From positions 1-33,341 of the forward strand of contig CANQAD010000021.1 of NCBI GenBank assembly GCA_947588735.1: a stretch of DNA of 33,341 bases, read 5' to 3'. The translations under genes and the position numbers were made by a program. Positions within the stretch are counted from its first letter, which is position 1. Each line of letters opens with the position of its first letter. This DNA is from an uncultured Akkermansia sp. (GTDB lineage: Bacteria; Verrucomicrobiota; Verrucomicrobiia; Verrucomicrobiales; Akkermansiaceae). This document shows positions 7,415 through 14,375 of this stretch, in pieces. The notes beneath the pieces were generated by a model. The model had not been told where the DNA came from. It made no database searches and saw nothing but the letters and a program-made list of their open reading frames with translations.

Positions 7415-7981
7415 TTATTGGTCGCCGAAGATGCTGCGGCGCGTGAAGAGCGAATACACCGGTACTCCTCGGCTTTCAATGGCTTCGCGCCCTCCTTCCT
7501 CGCGATCCACCAGCACAAAGGCTGCCAGCACTTTGCCCCCCTCGGCTTCAATGGCGTCAATTGCCTTGATGGTAGAGCCGCCCGTGGTGATCACATCGTC
7601 CACCACGATGACGGAATCGCCCGCAGAGAAATTCCCTTCGATACGTTTGCCGCGTCCGTGGTCTTTCGCTTCCTTACGAACTGTGAAGATGCCAAGAGGT
7701 GCCGGGGCTGAGGCTGAGTACATGCCGATGGCCAGAGAAATAGGGTCGGCCCCCATGGTCATGCCGCCGATGGCGGAGACGGAAGGGAAGCGAGGGAGAA
7801 TGGCATCGCGCACAAGCTGCCAGCCGAGTTCTCCGATAAGATTGGCCCCGCGCGCATCCAACGTCGTGACGCGGCAATCGCAGTACAAATCGCTTTCCTT
7901 GCCGGAAGCGAGGATGAAGTGCCCGGTCTTGATGGATTTTTTTAGCAAAATTTGCAACAGTTCGTTCTTCTTTTCGTCCAT
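7415..7981 (-). CDS. pyrE: Orotate phosphoribosyltransferase
   Basis: Converts orotate and PRPP to orotidine 5'-phosphate in pyrimidine synthesis. The 188-residue protein has the PRPP-binding signature V-I-V-V-D-D-V-I-T-T-G-G-S-T (about residues 124-137). The flexible-loop R-K-E-A-K-D-H-G-R-G-K lies at about 102-112, and G-H-F-I-L-A-S-G-K-E-S near 20 is the usual OPRTase N-terminal strand. Length is typical. It is followed 8 bases later by nagZ. A consensus TATAAT lies 9 bases before its ATG, so the mRNA is expected to be almost leaderless. The remaining pyr genes of the window lie about 20 kb away. Confidence 0.96.
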   Translation of the reverse strand: MDEKKNELLQILLKKSIKTGHFILASGKESDLYCDCRVTTLDARGANLIGELGWQLVRDAILPRFPSVSAIGGMTMGADPISLAIGMYSASAPAPLGIFTVRKEAKDHGRGKRIEGNFSAGDSVIVVDDVITTGGSTIKAIDAIEAEGGKVLAAFVLVDREEGGREAIESRGVPVYSLFTRRSIFGDQ

Positions 7982-7990
7982 AACGGGCTC

Positions 7991-8018
7991 ATTATAGCGT
8001 TCCCCTGCAAAAAATCAA
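7991..8018 (-). promoter_or_regulatory. Predicted promoter of pyrE-nagZ
   Basis: On the minus strand: TTGATT (8018-8013), a 16-base spacer and a perfect TATAAT (7996-7991), 9 bases before the pyrE ATG at 7981. The -35 overlaps the stop codon of the upstream pseudouridine synthase gene (8015-8017). Confidence 0.75.
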
Positions 8019-8797
8019 GAAACTTCAACCGGCACGAGAGTGGCTAAATCAGGTGGTAGCCCAGCGTGCACGCGGATGGTTCGTCCATGAAGGGAAAACT
8101 CCAGATCACAGGCGTGCAGGGCGTGGCGCGGGAGAATTAAGCGCTCAGCGAGCTGTGGAGTCCAACCGTCGCGTATGAAGTCGAGGTAGCAGGATTCATC
8201 CGGGCCGTATATTTTGTCGCCAAGGATGGGGAAGCCAAGAAAGGAAAGATGGGCTCGGATTTGATGCATGCGGCCGGTAAAAGGGAAACACTCAATGAGA
8301 GCGCGCCTTGGCCATTTCTCACTCGCGGGCATACGGCGCAGGACCCGAAACGAGGTGCGGCACGGGGGACCATTGGGATGACAGGCTTGGCGCACCCGAA
8401 TACGCGTGGCGGTAAAGGTGTGCATGGGTGCGAGTGGTTCGGCGCAGCACGCGCTCTCCCACTGCGGCCACCCACGCACGATGGCCAGATAGCGCTTGTG
8501 AATGGCGCGTCGCTGCATGGCGCAGCCCAAATCGTGAGCGGCAGCGGCATTTTTGGCGATGAGCACGAGTCCGCTTGTTTCACGGTCCAAGCGGTTGATG
8601 AGCGACACGCAGCCGCCGCTGGCCAGTTCATAGGCGAGCAGCTGAGATACACCGCCAAGCAAGGTGGGTTCATGACGGCAGACGCAGCCGGTGGGGTGCA
8701 TGATAAGCGGCGCCGCTTTATCCACCACCAATGCGTCTTCATCCTCGTAAACCACGGAAAAGTCCGGGTGCACGGCAATGGGGAAGTCACGGGACAT
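8015..8797 (-). CDS. RluA-family RNA pseudouridine synthase
   Basis: The 260-residue product is a pseudouridine synthase of the RluA group, which isomerises specific uridines in rRNA or tRNA. The catalytic motif reads L-I-N-R-L-D-R-E-T-S-G-L-V-L-I-A-K (about residues 64-80), with the nucleophilic Asp inside R-L-D. The RNA-contacting G-R-M-H-Q-I-R-A-H-L-S-F-L-G-F-P-I-L-G-D block follows near 175-195. There is no N-terminal S4 domain. I chose ATG 8797 (M-S-R-D-F-P), which overlaps the upstream rsuA stop by 11 bases; a longer frame to 8857 adds unrelated residues. The target uridine cannot be assigned, so no symbol is given. Confidence 0.9.
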   Translation of the reverse strand: MSRDFPIAVHPDFSVVYEDEDALVVDKAAPLIMHPTGCVCRHEPTLLGGVSQLLAYELASGGCVSLINRLDRETSGLVLIAKNAAAAHDLGCAMQRRAIHKRYLAIVRGWPQWESACCAEPLAPMHTFTATRIRVRQACHPNGPPCRTSFRVLRRMPASEKWPRRALIECFPFTGRMHQIRAHLSFLGFPILGDKIYGPDESCYLDFIRDGWTPQLAERLILPRHALHACDLEFSLHGRTIRVHAGLPPDLATLVPVEVS

Positions 8798-9503
8798 CAG
8801 TGAAAACTCGCGAGTCGACAGGAGTCCACTCGCCGGGGAGAAGGGAGAGGGAAGCAAGCTGCAGAGACCCGATAGCGACGCGGGTGAGTTGCGTCACTGG
8901 GGCGCCAACGGCGGCGAGCATGCGACGCACTTGGTGGTAGCGACCTTCGTGCAGGCGTAGAAAGCCGTGGCAGGGATCGGTGGCATCTGGCTCCAGTGCG
9001 GCGGGCAGGCAAGGGGTCTTTTCTCCATTCAGAGTGAAGCTGCCAGAGGCGAAAAGGGCAGTGGCTTCCAGTGGCACCGGTGCGATCGTACGGTATTCGT
9101 ACACCTTCTGAATGTGTCGCCGCGGGGATGTGAGGGCATGCACAAGATCCCCATCATCGCTGAGCATTAGTAGCCCTGAAGTTTCCTTATCCAGCCGCCC
9201 GATGGATTGCACAGCGGGACTGCGAGCCAACCACTGCGCGGGGAGCAATTCATAGATGGTAGGGGCGCCATTCTCTGGTGTGTGAGAACAGGTGTAGCCC
9301 AAGGGCTTATGAAGAGCAACCAGAATACCGTTCACAAAAGGAATGGGCTCACCGTCCACCAGCACACGGGCGGGATCAAGTTTGACGGAGGGAGAGGTAA
9401 TGGTCTCCTGATCAAGGCATATCCTTCCGGCGCGAATCCAAGCAGCGGCTTCTCGGCGGGAGCAGTAGCCGAAACGGCTCAGGAGTGCATCGGCTCGCAG
9501 CAT
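8787..9503 (-). CDS. rsuA: RsuA-type 16S rRNA pseudouridine synthase
   Basis: The 238-residue protein has an N-terminal S4 RNA-binding domain (about residues 1-60, L-S-R-F-G-Y-C-S-R-R-E-A). The catalytic domain carries S-I-G-R-L-D-K-E-T-S-G-L-L-M-L-S-D-D-G (about 105-123). The late E-G-R-Y-H-Q-V-R-R-M-L-A-A-V-G motif follows. Length and the G-R-L-D form match E. coli RsuA, which makes pseudouridine 516 of 16S rRNA; RluB/RluE/RluF relatives are the alternative. It is the first gene of the rsuA-rluA-type pair. A TATAGT box lies only 6 bases before its ATG. It is divergent from the TPR gene. Confidence 0.87.
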   Translation of the reverse strand: MLRADALLSRFGYCSRREAAAWIRAGRICLDQETITSPSVKLDPARVLVDGEPIPFVNGILVALHKPLGYTCSHTPENGAPTIYELLPAQWLARSPAVQSIGRLDKETSGLLMLSDDGDLVHALTSPRRHIQKVYEYRTIAPVPLEATALFASGSFTLNGEKTPCLPAALEPDATDPCHGFLRLHEGRYHQVRRMLAAVGAPVTQLTRVAIGSLQLASLSLLPGEWTPVDSRVFTDVP

Positions 9504-9509
9504 AAAATC

Positions 9510-9537
9510 ACTATAACATCACTTTTTGAAAAAACAA
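9510..9537 (-). promoter_or_regulatory. Predicted promoter of rsuA
   Basis: Minus strand: TTGTTT (9537-9532), 16-base spacer, TATAGT (9515-9510), then 6 bases to the ATG at 9503. The spacing predicts a leaderless mRNA. Its -35 is 2 bases from the -35 of the divergent TPR-gene promoter. Confidence 0.6.
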
Positions 9538-9539
9538 GA

Positions 9540-9568
9540 TTGAAATCTGCTGTCGAATGTGGTAGATA
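9540..9568 (+). promoter_or_regulatory. Predicted promoter of the TPR protein gene
   Basis: TTGAAA (9540-9545), 17-base spacer, TAGATA (9563-9568). Unlike its neighbours it leaves a leader of about 60 bases before the ATG at 9638. Confidence 0.45.
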
Positions 9569-9637
9569 GGAAGAAGATTTTCCATAAAAGAGCTTGGCGA
9601 TCGCCACCGGCGCGATGCTGGCAAACGCATCTTACCT

Positions 9638-11008
9638 ATGATCACTATCATCACTGACAAAGAACTCCCTGCTGCCGAAGTGGGACTTTGGGTTAAGGCA
9701 CAGCAGGCTGTGGAGGCTAAGAATTACAAGTATGCCGTAAGCATTTTGCGCACGCTCATCAAGCGTGCGCCAGGTTTTTTAAAGGGGCGCCAAGTGCTGC
9801 GCGCATGCGAGGTGAAGGTGACCCCGGATGCCGGGCGCAAGTCGTCTATCTTCACGGGAGTGCGACTCACCACGACACGCCGTGATCCTGAGACTACCAT
9901 CACTACCATTGAGGATGAGTTAGAGAAAGACCCATATTCCATCCCAGCCAATGAGAGCCTGTTTGCCGCGGCTACGGATTTAAATTTACCAGCGCTCGCA
10001 GCTTTCGCGTTGGAGACGATTTGTCAGGGACAGCCCAGTCCCAAAAAACACCTGCATTTGCTGGCCAGCCATTATATCAAGCATGAGCAATTTTCGGAGG
10101 CCGCAGAGACATACCGGCGCATTCTCAAGATTGACCATACAGATCCTGTTGCGCAGCGAGGCGAGAAGGACTGCGCCGCCCGCGCGTCCATGCGACAGGG
10201 TAATTGGGAGGGCAGTGGCGATTTTCGCACCAAGATGAAAAATCAGAATGCCACCGCTGATTTGGAAAGTGCCGATAAGGTGGGCCTTACCCGTGCGGAG
10301 ATGGAGGCGCGTCTTGCCCAGCTTTCGCAGGAGTACGCGGCGGACAACACTAATTTGCAGGTGGTGAAAGGAATCGCTTCTGTCTATGAGCAGATGGAGG
10401 ATTACGCGAATGCCTATTCATTCTATGCCTACGCATTTCAGCTCAGCGGATCGACCGACCTGTCGATTAACGATAAGGCTATGGAGATGCACGAGAAAGT
10501 CATGCAGGCTGAACTGGAATACTACCAGGCTGTGCTGGAGAAAGATCCGAATAATGAGGAAGCCAGGGCCCATCTGGAGCAGCGCAAGAAGGATATTGCT
10601 CAGGCTGTGGTAGCCGATGCCAAAGCGCGCGTGGACGCTAACCCGACGGATGCCCAGTTGCAGTACAAATATGGGCAGGCTCTTTTCGACGCGGAGCATT
10701 ACTCGGAGGCGATACCGGCGCTGCAGCGCGCGCGCACCAACCCCAACATCCGCGTGAAGGCGATGCTCATGCTCGGCAAATGCTACGCTGCCAAGAGGAT
10801 GACGGATATGGCCATTCGTCAGCTTGAGGAGGCTAACGGCGAGTACGTCAACATGGATGATACCAAGAAAGAACTGCTTTATACAATCGCCTCTCTGTAT
10901 GAAACAGCAGACAATAAGGAGAAGGCTTTGGAGAACTACAAGGTCATTTATGAGGTCGATTATGGGTACAAGGATGTAGCACAGAAGGTGGAATCTGCCT
11001 ACAGTTGA
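9638..11008 (+). CDS. Tetratricopeptide-repeat protein, function unknown
   Basis: I recognise no specific family beyond TPR. The 456-residue product is made of helical repeats: A-L-F-D-A-E-H-Y-S-E-A-I-P-A-L (about residues 349-363), I-A-S-V-Y-E-Q-M-E-D-Y-A-N-A-Y near 247-261 and A-S-L-Y-E-T-A-D-N-K-E-K-A-L-E-N-Y near 426-442 are clear TPR helices. A region around 60-95 (basic, T-T-T-R-R-D) is not repeat-like and may be disordered. No signal peptide or membrane segment is seen, so a cytoplasmic scaffold or interaction protein is likely. It has its own promoter, back to back with that of rsuA. Confidence 0.85.
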   Translation: MITIITDKELPAAEVGLWVKAQQAVEAKNYKYAVSILRTLIKRAPGFLKGRQVLRACEVKVTPDAGRKSSIFTGVRLTTTRRDPETTITTIEDELEKDPYSIPANESLFAAATDLNLPALAAFALETICQGQPSPKKHLHLLASHYIKHEQFSEAAETYRRILKIDHTDPVAQRGEKDCAARASMRQGNWEGSGDFRTKMKNQNATADLESADKVGLTRAEMEARLAQLSQEYAADNTNLQVVKGIASVYEQMEDYANAYSFYAYAFQLSGSTDLSINDKAMEMHEKVMQAELEYYQAVLEKDPNNEEARAHLEQRKKDIAQAVVADAKARVDANPTDAQLQYKYGQALFDAEHYSEAIPALQRARTNPNIRVKAMLMLGKCYAAKRMTDMAIRQLEEANGEYVNMDDTKKELLYTIASLYETADNKEKALENYKVIYEVDYGYKDVAQKVESAYS

Positions 11009-11107
11009 CAGGGGGCGTTAAAGCCAGGAAAGCGCCTTGTTGTCATGAGTGCTGTGCCTCCATGAATGCAATGCGTGGCGCGGGATGAGAGGAAAGGCGG
11101 AGTGGGA

Positions 11108-11953
11108 ATGACCGAGATAAGAGAACAAAGCTATGATGAAGAGCGAGCTCTGTACGGTAGCCGTGGGGTGTTGCTGAGCAAGTGCCGTTTTGAAGGCCCG
11201 GCGGACGGTGAGAGCGCACTCAAGGAAAGCCGCGATGTGACGGCTCGGGATTGCTATTTTGACTTGCGTTATCCATGCTGGCATGTAGATGGACTGCACA
11301 TGGAGAGTTGCGAGCTTACCCCCAACTGCCGCGCTGCAATGTGGTACACGCGCCGCGCCGTGGTGGCGGAGAGCAATTTACATGGCATTAAAGCCTTTCG
11401 CGAATGCAGTGATGTAACGATCGAGCGCTGCAACATTGCATCGCCGGAATTCGGGTGGTTTTTGAATCGAGTGCGCATGAAGGATTGTTCGGTTGAAAGT
11501 GAGTACTTCATGCTGCGCTCGCGGGAGCTGGATTTCCGTCATGTGACCCTGCATGGCAAGTACTCCTTCCAGTACGTGGAAAATGCTCTGCTGGAGCGCT
11601 GTGAGTTGCACACCAAGGACGCCCTGTGGCACTGCCGTAATGTGGTGGTGCGTGACAGCGTACTGTCCGGTGAATATCTGGCATGGTTTGCCGATGGACT
11701 TACTCTGGAACGCTGCAAAATTATCGGGACGCAACCGCTCTGTTATTGCCGAAATTTGATCCTGCGAAATTGTGAGATGACGGACACTGATCTCGCCTTT
11801 GAAAAATCCGATGTGCAGGCCACCATTACCACTCCCGTGGTGAGCATTAAAAATCCCTCTTCCGGCACGATTTACGCTCCCGCCGTGAACGAGATTATTA
11901 TGGACGATGCGGCAGCCCGCGGGCGCGTTGTGCAGACAAAATCTCCGAAATGA
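11108..11953 (+). CDS. DUF3737 family protein (right-handed beta-helix)
   Basis: The product (281 residues from ATG 11108) matches the DUF3737 pattern from its first residues (Q-S-Y-D-E-E-R-A-L-Y-G). Short repeats of about 20 residues follow, of the type V-x-x-x-x-C-x-h (for example V-T-I-E-R-C-N-I, A-L-L-E-R-C-E-L, L-T-L-E-R-C-K-I, L-I-L-R-N-C-E-M). Such periodicity builds a parallel beta-helix with a cysteine ladder. No signal peptide is seen. Family function is not established. ATG 11108 is preferred over ATG 11066 because GGCGGAG lies 6 bases upstream and family similarity starts just there. No enzymatic motif is recognisable. Confidence 0.85.
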   Translation: MTEIREQSYDEERALYGSRGVLLSKCRFEGPADGESALKESRDVTARDCYFDLRYPCWHVDGLHMESCELTPNCRAAMWYTRRAVVAESNLHGIKAFRECSDVTIERCNIASPEFGWFLNRVRMKDCSVESEYFMLRSRELDFRHVTLHGKYSFQYVENALLERCELHTKDALWHCRNVVVRDSVLSGEYLAWFADGLTLERCKIIGTQPLCYCRNLILRNCEMTDTDLAFEKSDVQATITTPVVSIKNPSSGTIYAPAVNEIIMDDAAARGRVVQTKSPK

Positions 11954-11956
11954 GAA

Positions 11957-11978
11957 GTGAGGCGTTTTTTCGCTTCAC
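11957..11978 (+). promoter_or_regulatory. Hairpin overlapping the lpxC/fabZ -35 region
   Basis: GTGAGGCG (11957-11964) and CGCTTCAC (11971-11978) pair over 8 positions (one G-T) around a six-T loop. The right arm includes most of the -35 TTCACA. It could be a protein-binding palindrome or the end of the upstream transcript; the T run sits in the loop, so it is not a standard terminator. Confidence 0.35.
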
Positions 11979-12002
11979 AAAAAGGGAAGAAGGGAGTAAA
12001 AT
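11974..12002 (+). promoter_or_regulatory. Predicted promoter of lpxC/fabZ
   Basis: TTCACA (11974-11979), 17-base spacer, TAAAAT (11997-12002), 11 bases before ATG 12014. AAGGAG at 12007-12012 sits one base from the ATG, too close for normal Shine-Dalgarno use. Confidence 0.55.
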
Positions 12003-12013
12003 AGCCAAGGAGT

Positions 12014-13330
12014 ATGGCTATTGAGAAGCAAAAGACACTTGCGAAGGCAGCATCCATTCAGGGGACGTCGCTGCACACAGGGCAGCCCGTCAAGCTGACA
12101 CTTAAGTCGGCTGATCCTGGCACTGGGTTGAAGTTTCGACGCGTTGATTTGCCAGATAAGCCTTTCATTGAGGCCTCGGCTGCAAATGTACAGACGGTGG
12201 AGCGAGCAACAACGCTGGCGGAAGGCTCTGTGAATGTGCACACTGTGGAGCACGTGCTCTCTGCGCTCACAGGTATGGGGGTGGACAACGCCATTGTGGA
12301 GATGGATGCCAACGAGCCTCCCATCTGTGATGGTTCTGCCGCACCCTTTGTGCAGCTTATCAAGCAGGCGGGCGTGGTGGAGCAGGAAGCCCCATTGGCT
12401 GTATGGGAGGTGCGCGAGCCGGTAAGTGTCGAATCTAAAAATGGGTCGCAGATTGTCATTATGCCAGATAAGAAGTTCCGTGTGTCGCTCACGGCGGTAG
12501 GACCCAACGGGCGTGTAACCCAGTATTTTAGTTCTGTCATCACCCCGGAAATCTATGAAAAGGAGCTGGCGGATGCGCGTACCTTCTGCTTCTATGAGGA
12601 TATACAGCCGCTGCTGGATAAGGGACTTATCCAAGGCGGTACGTTGGATAACGCCATCGTCATTAAGGACGATCAATACATTTGCTCCGGCGGATTGCGT
12701 CATCACAATGAGTGTGCGCGCCACAAGGCTATGGATCTTATTGGCGATCTTATCCTCAATGGACGACGTATCATGGGACATGTGATTGCTATCATGCCCG
12801 GTCACGGCATCAATACCCAAATGGCCGCTAAGCTGCAGAAGACTTACGAGAGTATGCAGGCTATGCGCCCGAAACCTGTGGTGCTGCCGGTGGGTGACGC
12901 TGTGCTGAACACGACAGAGGTGCTCAAGCTGCTGCCTCACCGCTACCCATTCATGTTGGTGGATCGTATTCTCGGCTTTGAGGGCGACACCAAGTGTGTG
13001 GGGCAGAAGAACCTCACGATGAATGAACTTTTCTTTCAGGGACACTTCCCCGGGCATCCTGTGATGCCGGGTGTGCTTCAAGTGGAAGCGATGGCGCAAG
13101 TGGCCTCCATTCTTATGCTGCGCATTCCGGAAAATCTGGGTAAAATTGGCTACTTCATGAGCTGTGATAAGGTGAAGTGGCGTCGCCCTGTCGAGCCTGG
13201 AGATGTGCTCATCATTGAAACTGAGCTTACTAAAATGCGCGGTGCTATTGGTGTGGCCACAGGTCGTTGCTTGGTGAACGGCGAGGTCACTTGCGAAGCC
13301 GAACTCAAGTTCATGGTGCAGGAGCCATAG
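12014..13330 (+). CDS. lpxC/fabZ: Bifunctional LpxC-FabZ: UDP-3-O-acyl-N-acetylglucosamine deacetylase and 3-hydroxyacyl-ACP dehydratase
   Basis: The 438-residue fusion joins the committed step of lipid A synthesis to a dehydratase of fatty acid elongation. LpxC (about residues 1-290) shows zinc ligand H80 in H-T-V-E-H-V-L-S-A-L and the second cluster R-H-K-A-M-D-L-I-G-D (about 238-247, His and Asp ligands). FabZ (about 298-438) shows L-L-P-H-R-Y-P-F-M-L-V-D and F-F-Q-G-H-F-P-G-H-P-V-M-P-G-V, then E-A-M-A-Q, which hold the catalytic His and Glu. Such fusions are known in Bacteroidetes and PVC bacteria and help place the organism. Both halves look complete. ATG 12014 follows a predicted promoter. 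Confidence 0.96.
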   Translation: MAIEKQKTLAKAASIQGTSLHTGQPVKLTLKSADPGTGLKFRRVDLPDKPFIEASAANVQTVERATTLAEGSVNVHTVEHVLSALTGMGVDNAIVEMDANEPPICDGSAAPFVQLIKQAGVVEQEAPLAVWEVREPVSVESKNGSQIVIMPDKKFRVSLTAVGPNGRVTQYFSSVITPEIYEKELADARTFCFYEDIQPLLDKGLIQGGTLDNAIVIKDDQYICSGGLRHHNECARHKAMDLIGDLILNGRRIMGHVIAIMPGHGINTQMAAKLQKTYESMQAMRPKPVVLPVGDAVLNTTEVLKLLPHRYPFMLVDRILGFEGDTKCVGQKNLTMNELFFQGHFPGHPVMPGVLQVEAMAQVASILMLRIPENLGKIGYFMSCDKVKWRRPVEPGDVLIIETELTKMRGAIGVATGRCLVNGEVTCEAELKFMVQEP

Positions 13331-13354
13331 GCCGTCTCAGATCGCCGCCTGCTG

Positions 13355-13379
13355 AGCGCAGAAAGTAGTTGCGTTTTTT
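13355..13379 (+). terminator. Possible intrinsic terminator after lpxC/fabZ
   Basis: AGCGCA (13355-13360) can pair with TGCGTT (13370-13375, one G-T) around a 9-base loop, and the T run continues to 13379. It is a short stem of moderate quality, placed 25 bases after the stop. Confidence 0.4.
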
Positions 13380-13412
13380 CGTATTCAGGGAGAATCTGCG
13401 TCAAAATTATGC

Positions 13413-13440
13413 TTGACATGTCCTGATAATAAGTTATGAT
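13413..13440 (+). promoter_or_regulatory. Predicted promoter of rpmH-rnpA-yidD-yidC
   Basis: TTGACA (13413-13418), 16-base spacer, TATGAT (13435-13440). Transcription would start near 13447, leaving a leader of about 40 bases before ATG 13489. Confidence 0.75.
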
Positions 13441-13442
13441 GT

Positions 13443-13461
13443 GCGCCCGCGCATCGGGCGC
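13443..13461 (+). promoter_or_regulatory. GC-rich leader hairpin upstream of rpmH
   Basis: GCGCCCG (13443-13449), a 5-base loop and CGGGCGC (13455-13461) make a perfect 7-base-pair stem. It lies at the very 5' end of the predicted rpmH transcript, or straddles its start, and may protect the mRNA or control the ribosomal protein gene. Confidence 0.45.
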
Positions 13462-13488
13462 GGAAGTCTTTATACACACGTAGAAACT

Positions 13489-13674
13489 ATGAGCAAGAGA
13501 ACATACCAGCCTTCCAAACGCTGCCGCAAGCGCCAGTTCGGATTCCGCGCACGCATGGCCTCCAAGAACGGGCGCGCCTTGCTGGCACGCCGCCGCGCTA
13601 AAGGCCGCAAGCGCCTGCTGCCAAAGCGCGCAGAAGTGCACTACAAACGCCACACAATTCAGCACGGCGTGTAA
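13489..13674 (+). CDS. rpmH: 50S ribosomal protein L34
   Basis: The product is a 61-residue, strongly basic protein. It starts K-R-T-Y-Q-P-S and contains the L34 core [23 protein letters not shown] (about residues 18-40). L34 is usually 44-50 residues; this one continues for about 15 more (to H-G-V), a C-terminal extension. ATG 13489 is chosen because the family always begins here. An in-frame GTG at 13441 would add 16 residues but sits directly at the -10 box. The order rpmH-rnpA-yidD-yidC is the widespread arrangement and supports all four calls. Confidence 0.95.
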   Translation: MSKRTYQPSKRCRKRQFGFRARMASKNGRALLARRRAKGRKRLLPKRAEVHYKRHTIQHGV

Positions 13675-13700
13675 TTGCCTCGGCGCATGCGGGAGATGAG

Positions 13701-14123
13701 ATGATCCGCAGGAGGCCGGGGAGAATATTAAGCATTCCTCCGCCAGCTTTGGAGATGCAACTAAGGCGCCAGCATACCATGAAGCGAGCCGGGGAGTTTG
13801 CTTATGTGCGCGGGCTGGGCAGTTCCAGCGTAGGGCGTCACCTCATTCTGAGCACGGCTCCCTTGCCGCAGCGGGTGGGGACGCAGGTGTCGCGCTTTGG
13901 TATCATTACAACTAAACGAGTTGGGCCTGCTGTGGTGCGCAACCGGCTTCGCCGACAGGTGCGTGAGCTGCTGCGCGAGCAGGGTGATGCCTTGGGGAAT
14001 GAGTGCTACGTGGTTGTCGTGGTGCGACAGAGTGCGTCCGGAGCTGGTTATGATGCGCTGCGCAGGGAAATGAAAAGGCTGATAGCCCGTCACGAGAAAA
14101 AAGAGATGGAGAAAACATGCTGA
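13701..14123 (+). CDS. rnpA: Ribonuclease P protein component
   Basis: The small basic protein subunit of RNase P, which helps the RNA subunit trim 5' leaders from pre-tRNA. The RnpA signature appears as [20 protein letters not shown] (about residues 73-92 from ATG 13701). Family similarity starts at [10 protein letters not shown] (ATG 13755), giving 122 residues. ATG 13701 has a good GGGAG 5 bases upstream and would add 18 residues. I give the longer form and flag 13755 as the alternative. Its end overlaps yidD by 7 bases. Confidence 0.9.
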   Translation: MIRRRPGRILSIPPPALEMQLRRQHTMKRAGEFAYVRGLGSSSVGRHLILSTAPLPQRVGTQVSRFGIITTKRVGPAVVRNRLRRQVRELLREQGDALGNECYVVVVVRQSASGAGYDALRREMKRLIARHEKKEMEKTC

Positions 14124-14368
14124 AAAAGGTTCTCATATTACCGGTAAGATTTTACCAGCGTTGCCTGAGCAAGCCGTTGCACGCGATATGCGGGCCGATG
14201 TCCGGCTGCCGGTTTAAGCCCAGCTGTTCAGCGTATTTCATTGAAGCTGTAGAGGTGCATGGAGCGTTCAAGGGCGCGGCGATGGGGATATGGCGCATCT
14301 TGCGATGCAATCCATGGGGAGGTTGCGGGTATGACCCGGTGCCTCCGAAAAATTCAAAAACACACTAA
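14117..14368 (+). CDS. yidD: Membrane protein insertion efficiency factor YidD
   Basis: An 83-residue protein with the YidD pattern: Y-Q-R-C-L-S at about 14-19, C-R-F-x-P-S-C-S-A-Y (about 31-40), then a [24 protein letters not shown] block (about 53-76). It is an inner-membrane-associated protein that assists YidC and Sec insertion. It starts within the end of rnpA (ATG overlapping the stop) and ends 7 bases before yidC, so the four genes are translated as one operon. Confidence 0.96.
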   Translation: MLKKVLILPVRFYQRCLSKPLHAICGPMSGCRFKPSCSAYFIEAVEVHGAFKGAAMGIWRILRCNPWGGCGYDPVPPKNSKTH

Positions 14369-14375
14369 AATAAAT

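Noticed and set aside
11009..11045. Possible terminator after the TPR gene
   Set aside because: GGGCG and CGCC arms pair only with mismatches and no T run follows.
13441..13488. In-frame GTG start extending L34 by 16 residues
   Set aside because: It lies directly behind the -10 box, and the family always starts at the ATG 13489 position.
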